Positions 15,291-22,289 of a stretch of DNA of 33,352 nucleotides are shown here, in pieces. This DNA is from Phycisphaerales bacterium UBA1910. Its GTDB lineage: Bacteria > Planctomycetota > Phycisphaerae > Phycisphaerales > UBA1924. The DNA lies in assembly GCA_002337545.1 (NCBI GenBank), contig DDGE01000056.1, positions 13,357 to 46,708 of the forward strand, given 5' to 3'. The translations under genes were made by a program, and so were the position numbers. A model generated the notes under the pieces. That model was not told the origin of the DNA and did no database searches. It was given only the letters and a program-made list of their open reading frames with translations. The first letter of the stretch is position 1; each line of letters starts with the position of its first letter.

Positions 15291-17320
15291 TTTGTTGCTC
15301 CTGTACCCATACCGGGCGGCATCATGGCGTGGGGGATGTCTGCGGCGCGGGTGATCATGGTGATCCCATCGGGCAATCCGCGAGAAACCTCACTCACCAC
15401 ATCACCCTCAAGCTTGCGTGAGAAGACGGAACGACGCGACTTACCCATGATCAGCGTGTCACACCCGTAGGTCACGGTGTGGTCGAGGATCTCGTCGGGG
15501 ATCTCCTGACTCGTGACATAGATCGGGACGAAGTTGACACCGGCTTCCTTCGCAAGCATCGCGGTTGTCCCCAACGCTTCCTGTGCGGATTCATCAGTCT
15601 CGATCCGTGGTGCCTGCCCAGGACGCAGATCCATGACCCGGATCGGGCGGACAAAGATCGCGAACAGGGTCGCTTCGCGTCTCTTCGCGAGATCGACAGC
15701 ATACTCGGATTGATAGCGTCCACGCGCCGCGAGCATGATCTTGGGCTTGTCCGGATCAATCTTGATCTCGATCTCATGAAGCATCTTCAGCCAACCGGTC
15801 TCGGGCGCTTCGAGCTTGTCGCCCGTGTCGATGACCGCCTTGTTCCGGACGGTCCGAACCCCGAGCGCCAGGGCCACGAGCGTGCCGGAGAACGCGGTGG
15901 ATACCGGCTGGGTAATCGCGATCGTGAACGAGATTGAGAACAGAAACAACCCCAGAGCCCAGAACGCGATCCGCGTCTTGGGTCCAAGATCCAGTTCCTT
16001 ATTGATCGCAGAGCTCAAGACGGTCACCGTAATCGCCCCGGTCACACCCAGCACATAGAGCGAGGCCAACACGGTCACATCCTGCTCGACCAGAATCACA
16101 ACAATCGGGATCACCACACTCGCGATGAGCCCGACCCACGGGACACCCGAGTAGTTGAGTCTGGTGAATGCCTTTGGCAGTTCGTTGTCGGCGGCCATCG
16201 CGAAGAAAACCGACACCATCGCCATGACCGCTGTATTGGTTGCACTCAGCAGGAGCAGCCCAAATGTGATCCCGGCGAGATTGCCGAAAACAGCACCGAG
16301 CCGAGCCCCCAGCGCATTTGTCGCGGTCTCCTCGGCGATCACACGCATGGATGCGTTGGTGTACTGCTCAACCTCTTCCTTGTGCGACTCGTAAAACTCG
16401 TACGCATGGACGGTGTCCTCGGAAAGGGTCGAGAGCTGCTGCTCTGAGAGCTCGAAGTGGTTGCCGTTCTCAAAATCCCCCTGCCATGATTCGGGGAAGG
16501 TATCCACGACCCGCTCCCGAGACTCCATCAAGCGGATCTCATCGGGAACATGCATGTCGTGCAGCGAAGTACCGATGACCGAGAAGGTCAGGGCGGTCAG
16601 GGCAAGCCCGAAGATCATGTTCAAGCCCACGACTTCGATCGAGACCGGCCAGATCGTCTTCTTTGCTTCCGTGCCTACGGGCTCCTTCATGAGCCCCGTC
16701 ATGTTGGCGACGGCTTCCACCCCTGCGAGCGCGAGGCATATCTTGGTAAAGCTCACCCACGCATCCGCCGTGGGAACGGTCTTGAAATACTCGAACTCGA
16801 TCGTGCTCACACCCTCGAGGAAGTACGGGATCGCGAGCACCGCCATCACGGCAGAAACGCCCAGAGCAACCAGGGCGATGATGAGGGCAAACTTGCCCGC
16901 AGACTTTGCGCCTAGGTAGTTCACCCCCCCGATGAGAACGATGGAAACAACCGAGAGCGGCAGCACCAGCCTATCGGGGACATGGAAATAATGGAATGCC
17001 TCAATCACAGAGATCGCGGCGGTCATGATGTAACCACTCAGCAGGAGGGTCGAACCGATCACCGACAGCGTTGGCGAGAGTTGACGAGCTGCCGTGTAAA
17101 CGCCCCCCCCGTCGGGAAAACATCGGCATATGTGGGTGTATGCCCAAGAGACCGCGAGCATGAGCAGCCCGATCGCAGCCAGATATACAACGCTTGCATG
17201 CGCCGTATACAGGAACGCGAGCCCAAGCACATAGAGCCTGGAAGTACCCCAGTCGCCGTAAAGTAATGGTCCTGCGTGCACCCAGCGGAGGTTGCGTGGA
17301 CGAGATTCAGTAACGAGCAT
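15287..17320 (-). CDS. APC-family amino acid permease fused to a UspA-like domain
   Basis: A 677-residue inner-membrane protein; ATG 17320 has AGGAG five bases upstream. Residues about 10-495 form a 12-helix APC transporter: 'YGDWGTSRLYVLGLAF' at TM1, 'CFPDGGGVYTAARQLSP' after TM2, 'ALAGVEAVANMTGLMKEP' at TM6. An unusually long hydrophilic, Glu-rich loop (about 252-335) interrupts it. Residues 524-661 are a universal-stress-protein-like domain (IMLAARGRYQSEYAVDLAKR; DTLIMGKSRRSVFSRKLEGD), in which the middle Gly of the G-x2-G-x9-G nucleotide motif is Arg. APC-USP fusions are known for cation/amino-acid permeases. It shares an operon with the HIT gene, which it overlaps by four bases. The substrate is not determinable. 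Confidence 0.9.
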   Translation of the reverse strand: MLVTESRPRNLRWVHAGPLLYGDWGTSRLYVLGLAFLYTAHASVVYLAAIGLLMLAVSWAYTHICRCFPDGGGVYTAARQLSPTLSVIGSTLLLSGYIMTAAISVIEAFHYFHVPDRLVLPLSVVSIVLIGGVNYLGAKSAGKFALIIALVALGVSAVMAVLAIPYFLEGVSTIEFEYFKTVPTADAWVSFTKICLALAGVEAVANMTGLMKEPVGTEAKKTIWPVSIEVVGLNMIFGLALTALTFSVIGTSLHDMHVPDEIRLMESRERVVDTFPESWQGDFENGNHFELSEQQLSTLSEDTVHAYEFYESHKEEVEQYTNASMRVIAEETATNALGARLGAVFGNLAGITFGLLLLSATNTAVMAMVSVFFAMAADNELPKAFTRLNYSGVPWVGLIASVVIPIVVILVEQDVTVLASLYVLGVTGAITVTVLSSAINKELDLGPKTRIAFWALGLFLFSISFTIAITQPVSTAFSGTLVALALGVRTVRNKAVIDTGDKLEAPETGWLKMLHEIEIKIDPDKPKIMLAARGRYQSEYAVDLAKRREATLFAIFVRPIRVMDLRPGQAPRIETDESAQEALGTTAMLAKEAGVNFVPIYVTSQEIPDEILDHTVTYGCDTLIMGKSRRSVFSRKLEGDVVSEVSRGLPDGITMITRAADIPHAMMPPGMGTGATK

Positions 17321-17349
17321 CCGATCTCCTGCACTCGATAATCTGCTCC

Positions 17350-17355
17350 AGTATA
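17350..17355 (-). promoter_or_regulatory. Candidate -10 box of the permease-HIT operon
   Basis: TATACT on the minus strand, 29 bases before the permease ATG. It is identical to the box before the Pmp3-like gene. Confidence 0.45.
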
Positions 17356-17362
17356 GTGCCAA

Positions 17363-17380
17363 TTCCGACCCAGATCGGAA
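17363..17380. promoter_or_regulatory. Operator-like palindrome over the permease -35 region
   Basis: Perfect palindrome TTCCGA-N6-TCGGAA. It covers the place of a -35 element 17 bases from the TATACT box, so a bound dimer would block that promoter. The divergent kinase gene starts about 170 bases away. Confidence 0.4.
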
Positions 17381-17550
17381 GTGGTCCGATACGAGTTGGA
17401 GGAAGATGCCCGATTGCGCTGGATCGGGTATTGTGACAGACCGATAGGTTTCGATGCGATCGGTCGCGTTCGTGATGAAGCGGAGATGAATATCTTTATA
17501 GAGTCCCCATCACCGGAAACACCCGCGCCCATTGCAACGAATAGACTTGT

Positions 17551-18975
17551 GTGCAGCAAGCAAGACTCCAACACGACCCCGGAATCGCACGATTGAGTGA
17601 CGAAGCGAACCCCAACCAGAACACCGGCAATGATTCGCCGGACGATACGACCCCGTTCGGCACGGAATCGATCGGGGATAACGACCCGATTTCTGTCGCC
17701 GAGGCGGAACAGTCGATCATGGCCGTCACGAAGGACGGCACTAATATCGACACGCTCATCGGGCGGCTCGTGATCGATCAGGGGCTCGCGACACCGGAAG
17801 AGGTCAAGCACTGCCTGACACTGACCCGCACCGAGGACAAGAAGGCCGAAACCCTCAGCAACTCGCTCGCCCAGGTTCTGGTGAACAAGGAGTATGTCAC
17901 CAAACGCCAGATCGCACGACTGCGTGAAGCGATCGAAGCGGAACGCTCCGGATCATCCATCTCTGGATACAAAATCCTCGGCAAGCTCGGCGCCGGTGCG
18001 ATGGCGACGGTCTACAAGGCCAAGCAGATCTCGCTCGACCGAATCGTCGCGATCAAAAAGCTCCCCAAGAAGTTCAGCTCCAACCCTCAGTTCATCGAGC
18101 GGTTCTTCGCAGAGGGACGCGCCGCGGCACAGCTCAACCACCCCAACATTGTCCAGGCGTTTGATGTGGGCAACGAAGGTGACCTCTACTACTTCGTGAT
18201 GGAGTATGTCGAGGGGCGAAGCGTCCATGATGACATCGTCACCCACAAGCGATACAAGGAATCCGAAGCGATCGACATCGCGATTCAGGTCGCCGAGGCG
18301 CTCGAGCACGCGCATGATCGCGGGCTCATCCACCGTGATGTGAAGCCCAAGAATATCATGATCACCAAAGAGGGGGTCGTGAAGCTTGCGGACATGGGGC
18401 TTGCTCGCGCCATGAGTGATGTCGAAGCCGCCGAAGCTGAAGCGGGGCGCGCGTTCGGTACCCCATACTACATCTCCCCGGAGCAGATCCGAGGCGAAAA
18501 GAACATCGGCCCGCCCGCGGATATCTACTCGCTGGGCGTGACCCTCTATCACATGGTGACCGGCTCTGTGCCTTTCGAAGGCAAGAACCCGAGCTCCGTC
18601 ATGCACAAGCATCTCAAGAGCGAGCTCGTTCCGCCCGACCATGTGAACCCCAAGCTCAGCGCCGGGGTTTCCGAGATCATCGAGATGATGATGGCCAAGC
18701 GTGTTACTGATCGATACCAGAACTGTGCGGACCTGCTCATCGATCTCCGGGCGCTCAAGCAGGGTGAAACCCCGCCTCTGGCCCACAAAGATGTGTTCCA
18801 CACGGATGATCTGGCCCAGATCGCGGCTCAGGCCCAGCAGGCCCCCGCGAGCGAGATCCCCGAAAACACCATCCCAACGGGGCGTCCGTCCGTTGTCGAT
18901 CACCTGATCTGGCCGCCATTCATCATTGTTGTGGCCCTGCTGGTGATCTCTCTTGTGCTGAATCTTGTCACTTGA
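17551..18975 (+). CDS. Tail-anchored Hanks-type Ser/Thr protein kinase with MshEN-like N-terminal domain
   Basis: A 474-residue protein. Residues 67-128 contain two helical units, 'LIGRLVIDQGLATPEEVKHC' and 'LAQVLVNKEYVTKRQIARL', resembling the GspE/MshE N-terminal (MshEN) module. The kinase domain (140-403) is complete: G-loop GKLGAGAMATV, Lys169 (VAIKK), Glu188, HRDVKPKN (261-268), DMG instead of DFG (281-283), and GTPYYISPEQ. One hydrophobic helix (452-473) ends the protein, so it is tail-anchored with no extracellular sensor. The start is uncertain: GTG 17551 lacks a Shine-Dalgarno and lies next to a TAGACT box, and TTG 17593 with GGAA upstream is a good alternative; the region between is low-complexity. 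Predicted to phosphorylate Ser/Thr on unknown partners. Confidence 0.92.
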   Translation: MQQARLQHDPGIARLSDEANPNQNTGNDSPDDTTPFGTESIGDNDPISVAEAEQSIMAVTKDGTNIDTLIGRLVIDQGLATPEEVKHCLTLTRTEDKKAETLSNSLAQVLVNKEYVTKRQIARLREAIEAERSGSSISGYKILGKLGAGAMATVYKAKQISLDRIVAIKKLPKKFSSNPQFIERFFAEGRAAAQLNHPNIVQAFDVGNEGDLYYFVMEYVEGRSVHDDIVTHKRYKESEAIDIAIQVAEALEHAHDRGLIHRDVKPKNIMITKEGVVKLADMGLARAMSDVEAAEAEAGRAFGTPYYISPEQIRGEKNIGPPADIYSLGVTLYHMVTGSVPFEGKNPSSVMHKHLKSELVPPDHVNPKLSAGVSEIIEMMMAKRVTDRYQNCADLLIDLRALKQGETPPLAHKDVFHTDDLAQIAAQAQQAPASEIPENTIPTGRPSVVDHLIWPPFIIVVALLVISLVLNLVT

Positions 18976-19058
18976 GCATGAACAGGTTTAAATTCACGCG
19001 CCGTGGGGAGGCAGACGCTTGCTTTCACCCCGGTTCGCTGGTTCAATAGGTGTGCAGA

Positions 19059-19082
19059 TGGGCGCAGTGCCCACTTTTCTTC
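19059..19082 (+). promoter_or_regulatory. Short hairpin in the infC leader
   Basis: TGGGC-GCAGT-GCCCA followed by CTTTTCTTC, ending just before the AAGGAG ribosome site of infC. The stem is only 5 bp, so an attenuator role is tentative. Confidence 0.3.
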
Positions 19083-19103
19083 ACTCAACCAAGGAGTTTG
19101 GAT

Positions 19104-19904
19104 ATCGCTCGCAGACGATTCTTCAGAGGTGCAGGTCCCGTCAATCGGACCCGCGTGAACCACATGATCCGCATCTCACCGATCAGACTGATCGATGAGC
19201 AAGGCGAACAACGGGGTGTCGTAGAGACATCCGAAGCAATGCGCATGGCTCAGGCCGCCGGGCTCGATCTCGTCGAGGTCGTTGCGGATTCGCGTCCGCC
19301 CGTGTGCAAGATCATGGACTACGGAAAGCACAAGTACGAGCAATCCAAAAAAGAAGCCAAGGCGCGAACCCACGGCAACGAGCTCAAGGAAATCCGCCTC
19401 GGTCGCTCGATCAAGATCGACCCGCACGATGTGCAGATCCGCGTTGACCAGGCACGCCGATTCCTTATGGCCGGTCACAAGGTCCAGATCACCCAGCGAT
19501 TCCGCGGGCGTGAGATGATGCACAAGCAGCTCGGCGAAGAGCGACTTCTCCAGATCTGCCAAGACCTGAGCGATGTCGCCAAGATCGATGTCGCCCCGAA
19601 GGGCATGGGGCGTGCAATCACGCTCGTGCTCTCGCCGGACAAGGACAAGATCAAAACCATCAAGGCCAAGCTCGCGCAAGAGGGCAAGGCACAGGAAGAA
19701 GACCTCGAGGCACTCGAAGCACAGGTCGCCGCGCAGAACGCCGCGGATGAACAGGACGAGGACCACGACGAGTACGAGGGACTCTCCGAACAGGAAAAGA
19801 TGGAGAAGAAGAAGGAAGAGAAGAAGGCCAAGCGTGGCCCCAAGGACGACCGAGCGAACAACCCGGTCGACGACGAGGTCGCAGACCTACTCGGCGAGAT
19901 CTGA
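19104..19904 (+). CDS. infC: Translation initiation factor IF-3 (apparent ATC start)
   Basis: 266 residues from a proposed ATC start. The core carries IF-3 hallmarks: 'VNHMIRISPIRLIDEQGEQ', 'AAGLDLVEVVADSRPPVCKI', 'MDYGKHKYEQSKKEAKA', 'QRFRGREMMHKQLGEERL' and 'APKGMGRAITLVL'. IF-3 binds the 30S subunit and rejects wrong initiation codons. A perfect AAGGAG at 19091-19096 lies seven bases before ATC 19104, while the in-frame ATG choices (19050, 19164) are badly placed or would cut the conserved N-terminus. Rare AUU or AUC starts are known in infC genes and allow IF-3 to repress itself. The last 80 residues are a charged Glu/Lys/Asp extension beyond the normal 170-185. No rpmI or rplT follows, although infC usually precedes them. 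Confidence 0.92.
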   Translation: MARRRFFRGAGPVNRTRVNHMIRISPIRLIDEQGEQRGVVETSEAMRMAQAAGLDLVEVVADSRPPVCKIMDYGKHKYEQSKKEAKARTHGNELKEIRLGRSIKIDPHDVQIRVDQARRFLMAGHKVQITQRFRGREMMHKQLGEERLLQICQDLSDVAKIDVAPKGMGRAITLVLSPDKDKIKTIKAKLAQEGKAQEEDLEALEAQVAAQNAADEQDEDHDEYEGLSEQEKMEKKKEEKKAKRGPKDDRANNPVDDEVADLLGEI

Positions 19905-19936
19905 TCGATCCCATTCTCCTTCTATCGAAGACCCAA

Positions 19937-19961
19937 AGCCCCGGCATCGCCGGGGCTATTT
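19937..19961 (+). terminator. Hairpin terminator after infC
   Basis: Perfect 9-bp stem AGCCCCGGC/GCCGGGGCT with a 3-base loop, 33 bases after the infC stop, followed by the short tail ATTTC. The weak T-run makes it a moderate terminator. Confidence 0.65.
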
Positions 19962-19969
19962 CATGTGCG

Positions 19970-19975
19970 TACCAT
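19970..19975 (+). promoter_or_regulatory. Candidate -10 box for a leaderless mRNA
   Basis: TACCAT sits five bases before ATG 19981, which has no Shine-Dalgarno. It lies right after the infC terminator, where a new promoter would be needed. Confidence 0.35.
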
Positions 19976-19980
19976 CGCGC

Positions 19981-20274
19981 ATGAAGAGCGACCAGTTCAC
20001 ACTCGACGGCGAGCACGACACCCCAAATGGGTGGCTGTACACATTCACGCTCGCACAAGACGGATCACATCACGAGATGACGCTGAGCTGGGTCGATCAC
20101 GAATATCTCGTCGGCGGAGCCATCGCACCCGAGCATGTGGCGCGAGCGATTTTTGCCCTCGCGATCGAACAATTCCAAGGCGATGTTCCGGCGAAGTTTG
20201 ATTGCTCATCGATCCGCAGAAGGGTCGATGCGTTCGATGTTCGGGTCCGAGAGATCATTGATGCACCGCTCTGA
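19981..20274 (+). CDS. Small uncharacterised protein
   Basis: 97 residues that I do not recognise. It starts MKSDQFTLDGEHDTPNGWLY and looks like a compact alpha+beta protein: two beta strands rich in Tyr, Thr and Ser (WLYTFTL, HHEMTLSWVDHEYLVGG), a helix (PEHVARAIFALAIEQFQ) and a C-terminal helix (RVDAFDVRVREIIDAPL). No signal peptide, membrane helix or Cys pair. It is probably cytoplasmic. The ATG at 19981 is preferred over 19963 because a -10-like TACCAT precedes it at leaderless spacing. Codon use matches its neighbours, which supports it being a real gene. It stands alone between the infC terminator and the PEP-CTERM-like gene. Confidence 0.65.
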   Translation: MKSDQFTLDGEHDTPNGWLYTFTLAQDGSHHEMTLSWVDHEYLVGGAIAPEHVARAIFALAIEQFQGDVPAKFDCSSIRRRVDAFDVRVREIIDAPL

Positions 20275-20456
20275 ATCTGGCTGGAGCCCTGAAATGGCAT
20301 GGACTTTTGTCTGCATTTTGCGGATTCGGACATTTTTTGAGTAGAACTCTTTATCGCCTCCGGTATCGTATAAATGACTCGTCAATCAAAGGGGATTTTG
20401 AGGCGGGCAGGATCAGCATAAACCGGAGAGGGTTTATCGCATATCGGAGAGTAACT

Positions 20457-21122
20457 ATGCAAAAAAGCACTTTGACATCTGTTGCGATTGGGTTAGGCAT
20501 CCTCAGCACTTCGGCTTTGGGTGGCGATGTAATTCTCAGCACATTCGACCTATTCGATCATCCCGGTGGCGCAATCGATCCGCAGGCCTACGGGCTCCGT
20601 CTTGATGGGCTTGGTGTCGAAGACCCCATGACCTTCAGCTTCGGAGACTCTCAGGCAAACTCCACGATGACCCTTCAGGTTGTGGACACCGGATCGCAGA
20701 TCGAACTCCGCATGTCCGGCACCGTCTCTGGCAACTCCGCCAACGGCGGTACCGATTTCGGGTCATTCGCACTCAATGTGACATATGTCGTAGACGCAGT
20801 TGCGGGTGGCTGGGAAGACAATGATTCCGCTGATGGCGTCATGGTTGGCACCCTTGAGGGCGACTTCGGTAGCGGGAACGAGGTCGTTGATCTCTTCGGC
20901 AAGTCCGATGGCAACGACGCATTCCGCTTCCTTTCCGACGGGCACCGTCTCGCTGGTGACAACGATTCATGGGTCGGCCGCGGTTGGCTTCTGCCCAACA
21001 ACATGATGGGTGACACCAACGACTTCCTCTTCCAGGGCGCACTCGTCCCACTCCCCGCTGCGGCATGGGGTGGACTCGCGATGCTCGGCGGGATCGCCGC
21101 GGCTCGCCGATTCCGGAAGTAA
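20457..21122 (+). CDS. Secreted PEP-CTERM-like protein with VPLP sorting tail
   Basis: A 221-residue exported protein. The ATG at 20457 has GGAGA six bases upstream and opens a signal peptide (MQKSTLTSVAIGLGILSTSA, cleavage near ALG-G). The mature part is rich in Gly, Asp, Asn and Ser and probably all-beta (STMTLQVVDTGSQIELRMSG; GVMVGTLEGDFGSG), with two Asp/Asn-rich loops. The C-terminus is VPLP (197-200), a hydrophobic helix (AAAWGGLAMLGGIAAA) and RRFRK, the tripartite arrangement of PEP-CTERM/exosortase sorting signals. Such proteins are exported and then processed or anchored at the cell surface. A TATAAAT box at 20369-20375 in the 182-base upstream gap is a promoter candidate. The function of the body is unknown. 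Confidence 0.85.
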   Translation: MQKSTLTSVAIGLGILSTSALGGDVILSTFDLFDHPGGAIDPQAYGLRLDGLGVEDPMTFSFGDSQANSTMTLQVVDTGSQIELRMSGTVSGNSANGGTDFGSFALNVTYVVDAVAGGWEDNDSADGVMVGTLEGDFGSGNEVVDLFGKSDGNDAFRFLSDGHRLAGDNDSWVGRGWLLPNNMMGDTNDFLFQGALVPLPAAAWGGLAMLGGIAAARRFRK

Positions 21123-21142
21123 AACTTCCCGATCTCGAATCA

Positions 21143-21167
21143 AGGCACCCCTATGGGGTGCTTTTTT
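21143..21167 (+). terminator. Rho-independent terminator after the PEP-CTERM-like gene
   Basis: 7-bp stem GCACCCC/GGGGTGC (nine with a G:T and an A:T pair), TAT loop, six T residues, 22 bases after the stop codon. Confidence 0.88.
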
Positions 21168-21226
21168 CATGCGCGCACGCTATCTTGAATACTTCCCCCG
21201 CAACTCCCCTATCCCCCGAGGAACGC

Positions 21227-22036
21227 ATGGACCTGATCGAGTTTGGACTCCGGATGCTCGTGGGTCTCGTTGCAGGGTGTGTCGGCGGGCTCGCGGGCCT
21301 TGGCGGATCGATCATCATGATCCCGGCGCTCGCAATGTTCTGGGGGTACAAAGATGAGGACGCGAAAAACGAACACCATGTGTACATGGCGGCCGCGATG
21401 TGCGTCAATGTCATCGTCGCGCTCTCTTCCACATTCCTCCACACGAAGAAGAAGGCCGCACGCAAAGATCTCCTGATGGTCCTGATCCCCTCGATGGCCG
21501 GGGGGATGCTCGCGGGGGTAACGCTGTCGAGCGGGAGCAAAGGCGCATGGGCGCTCTATGCATTCGCAGGGTTCATCTGGTTGTACTGCATCTACAACAT
21601 CGTCACGACAATCAGGAAGATCCCGGACTACCCGGATGAAAACCCAACCCCGGTGTGGTGGAAGATCGCGCTCGTCGGCGTGTTCTCCGGAGCAGTTGCG
21701 GGGTATCTGGGGATCGGCGGCGGGATCCTGCTGGTTCCCCTTCTGAACATGACCAAGATCCCCTTGCGTCATGCGATCGCCGGGAGCGCCGGCGCGATGT
21801 GGGTCGCGTCCCTGATCGGCGCAACAGGAAAGCTGGCGCTGCTTCCAACGATCCAACTCCCCGATGGGTCGACCCTGCGGGTCATGGACGCGATCTGGTT
21901 CGCGATCCCGATGGGGGCCGGGGCACTCGTGGGTGCGTACCTCGGTGCCTTCCTGGCGCACAAGCTGAAGCTGCCCCACCTAAAACTGGTGATAGCCCTC
22001 ATTCTCGCGGTCTCGTCGATCAAGATGATCGCCTAA
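21227..22036 (+). CDS. Sulfite exporter TauE/SafE-family permease
   Basis: A 269-residue membrane protein of about eight helices with the internal duplication of this family. First half: 'MLVGLVAGCVGGLAGLGGSI'; second half: 'VFSGAVAGYLGIGGGILLVP', each with the G-x-G-G-x-(I/L) turn. The ATG at 21227 is preceded by GAGGA and places the first helix at the N-terminus; an upstream in-frame extension runs through the preceding terminator and is not used. TauE/SafE proteins move small organic or sulfur anions (sulfite, sulfoacetate and others); the substrate here is unknown, as no sulfur gene is nearby. It ends 25 bases before the next small gene. Confidence 0.93.
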   Translation: MDLIEFGLRMLVGLVAGCVGGLAGLGGSIIMIPALAMFWGYKDEDAKNEHHVYMAAAMCVNVIVALSSTFLHTKKKAARKDLLMVLIPSMAGGMLAGVTLSSGSKGAWALYAFAGFIWLYCIYNIVTTIRKIPDYPDENPTPVWWKIALVGVFSGAVAGYLGIGGGILLVPLLNMTKIPLRHAIAGSAGAMWVASLIGATGKLALLPTIQLPDGSTLRVMDAIWFAIPMGAGALVGAYLGAFLAHKLKLPHLKLVIALILAVSSIKMIA

Positions 22037-22050
22037 CGAACCCCTGCCGC

Positions 22051-22056
22051 TACAAT
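22051..22056 (+). promoter_or_regulatory. Candidate -10 box for a leaderless mRNA
   Basis: TACAAT, close to the -10 consensus, lies five bases before ATG 22062, which lacks a Shine-Dalgarno. It could start a separate small-protein/uvrA transcript. Confidence 0.45.
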
Positions 22057-22061
22057 GTGGC

Positions 22062-22289
22062 ATGAGTTCCCCCAACTCCCACAATCCATCTTCCACACCC
22101 GCCCAGTTCCGCTCGAAACTGGGAACATATCTGACAGGGGTTGCGATCGGGTTCACGATGCTCGGGGTGATCTACTTCTTCAAGCATCAAGCAAGCCAGC
22201 GTGAGCAGGCTCGATTCGAACAGACCCAGCAGCAAGAACAGCAGAACCAATCGCAGGAAACGGGTGATCCTTCAGGAGCGCAGCCTTGA
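22062..22289 (+). CDS. Small single-TM protein with Gln-rich tail
   Basis: 75 residues, not recognised as a named family. A Ser/Pro/Asn-rich head of about 18 residues precedes one membrane helix (LGTYLTGVAIGFTMLGVIYF), then a cytoplasmic-looking, charged and Gln-rich tail (QREQARFEQTQQQEQQNQSQ). The stop overlaps the TTG start of uvrA (TTGA), and the uvrA ribosome site AGGAG lies within this gene, so the two are translationally coupled. Small membrane proteins of this sort are common just before larger genes in planctomycetes, but a functional link with UvrA is not evident. Confidence 0.75.
   Translation: MSSPNSHNPSSTPAQFRSKLGTYLTGVAIGFTMLGVIYFFKHQASQREQARFEQTQQQEQQNQSQETGDPSGAQP

Noticed and set aside
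17406..17445. Ten-codon open frame behind GGAGGAAG, as a leader peptide for the kinase gene
   Set aside because: The ribosome site is only about 3 bases from the ATG and the peptide has no regulatory codon run; too little to support a leader.
17059..17811. Minus-strand open frame of 250 codons spanning the permease/kinase gap
   Set aside because: It overlaps two supported genes in other frames and crosses both their promoters; no recognisable domain.
19030..19060. GGTTCGCTGGTTCAATAGG, looks like a tRNA T-arm
   Set aside because: No acceptor stem, anticodon arm or cloverleaf can be built around it; it is part of the infC leader.
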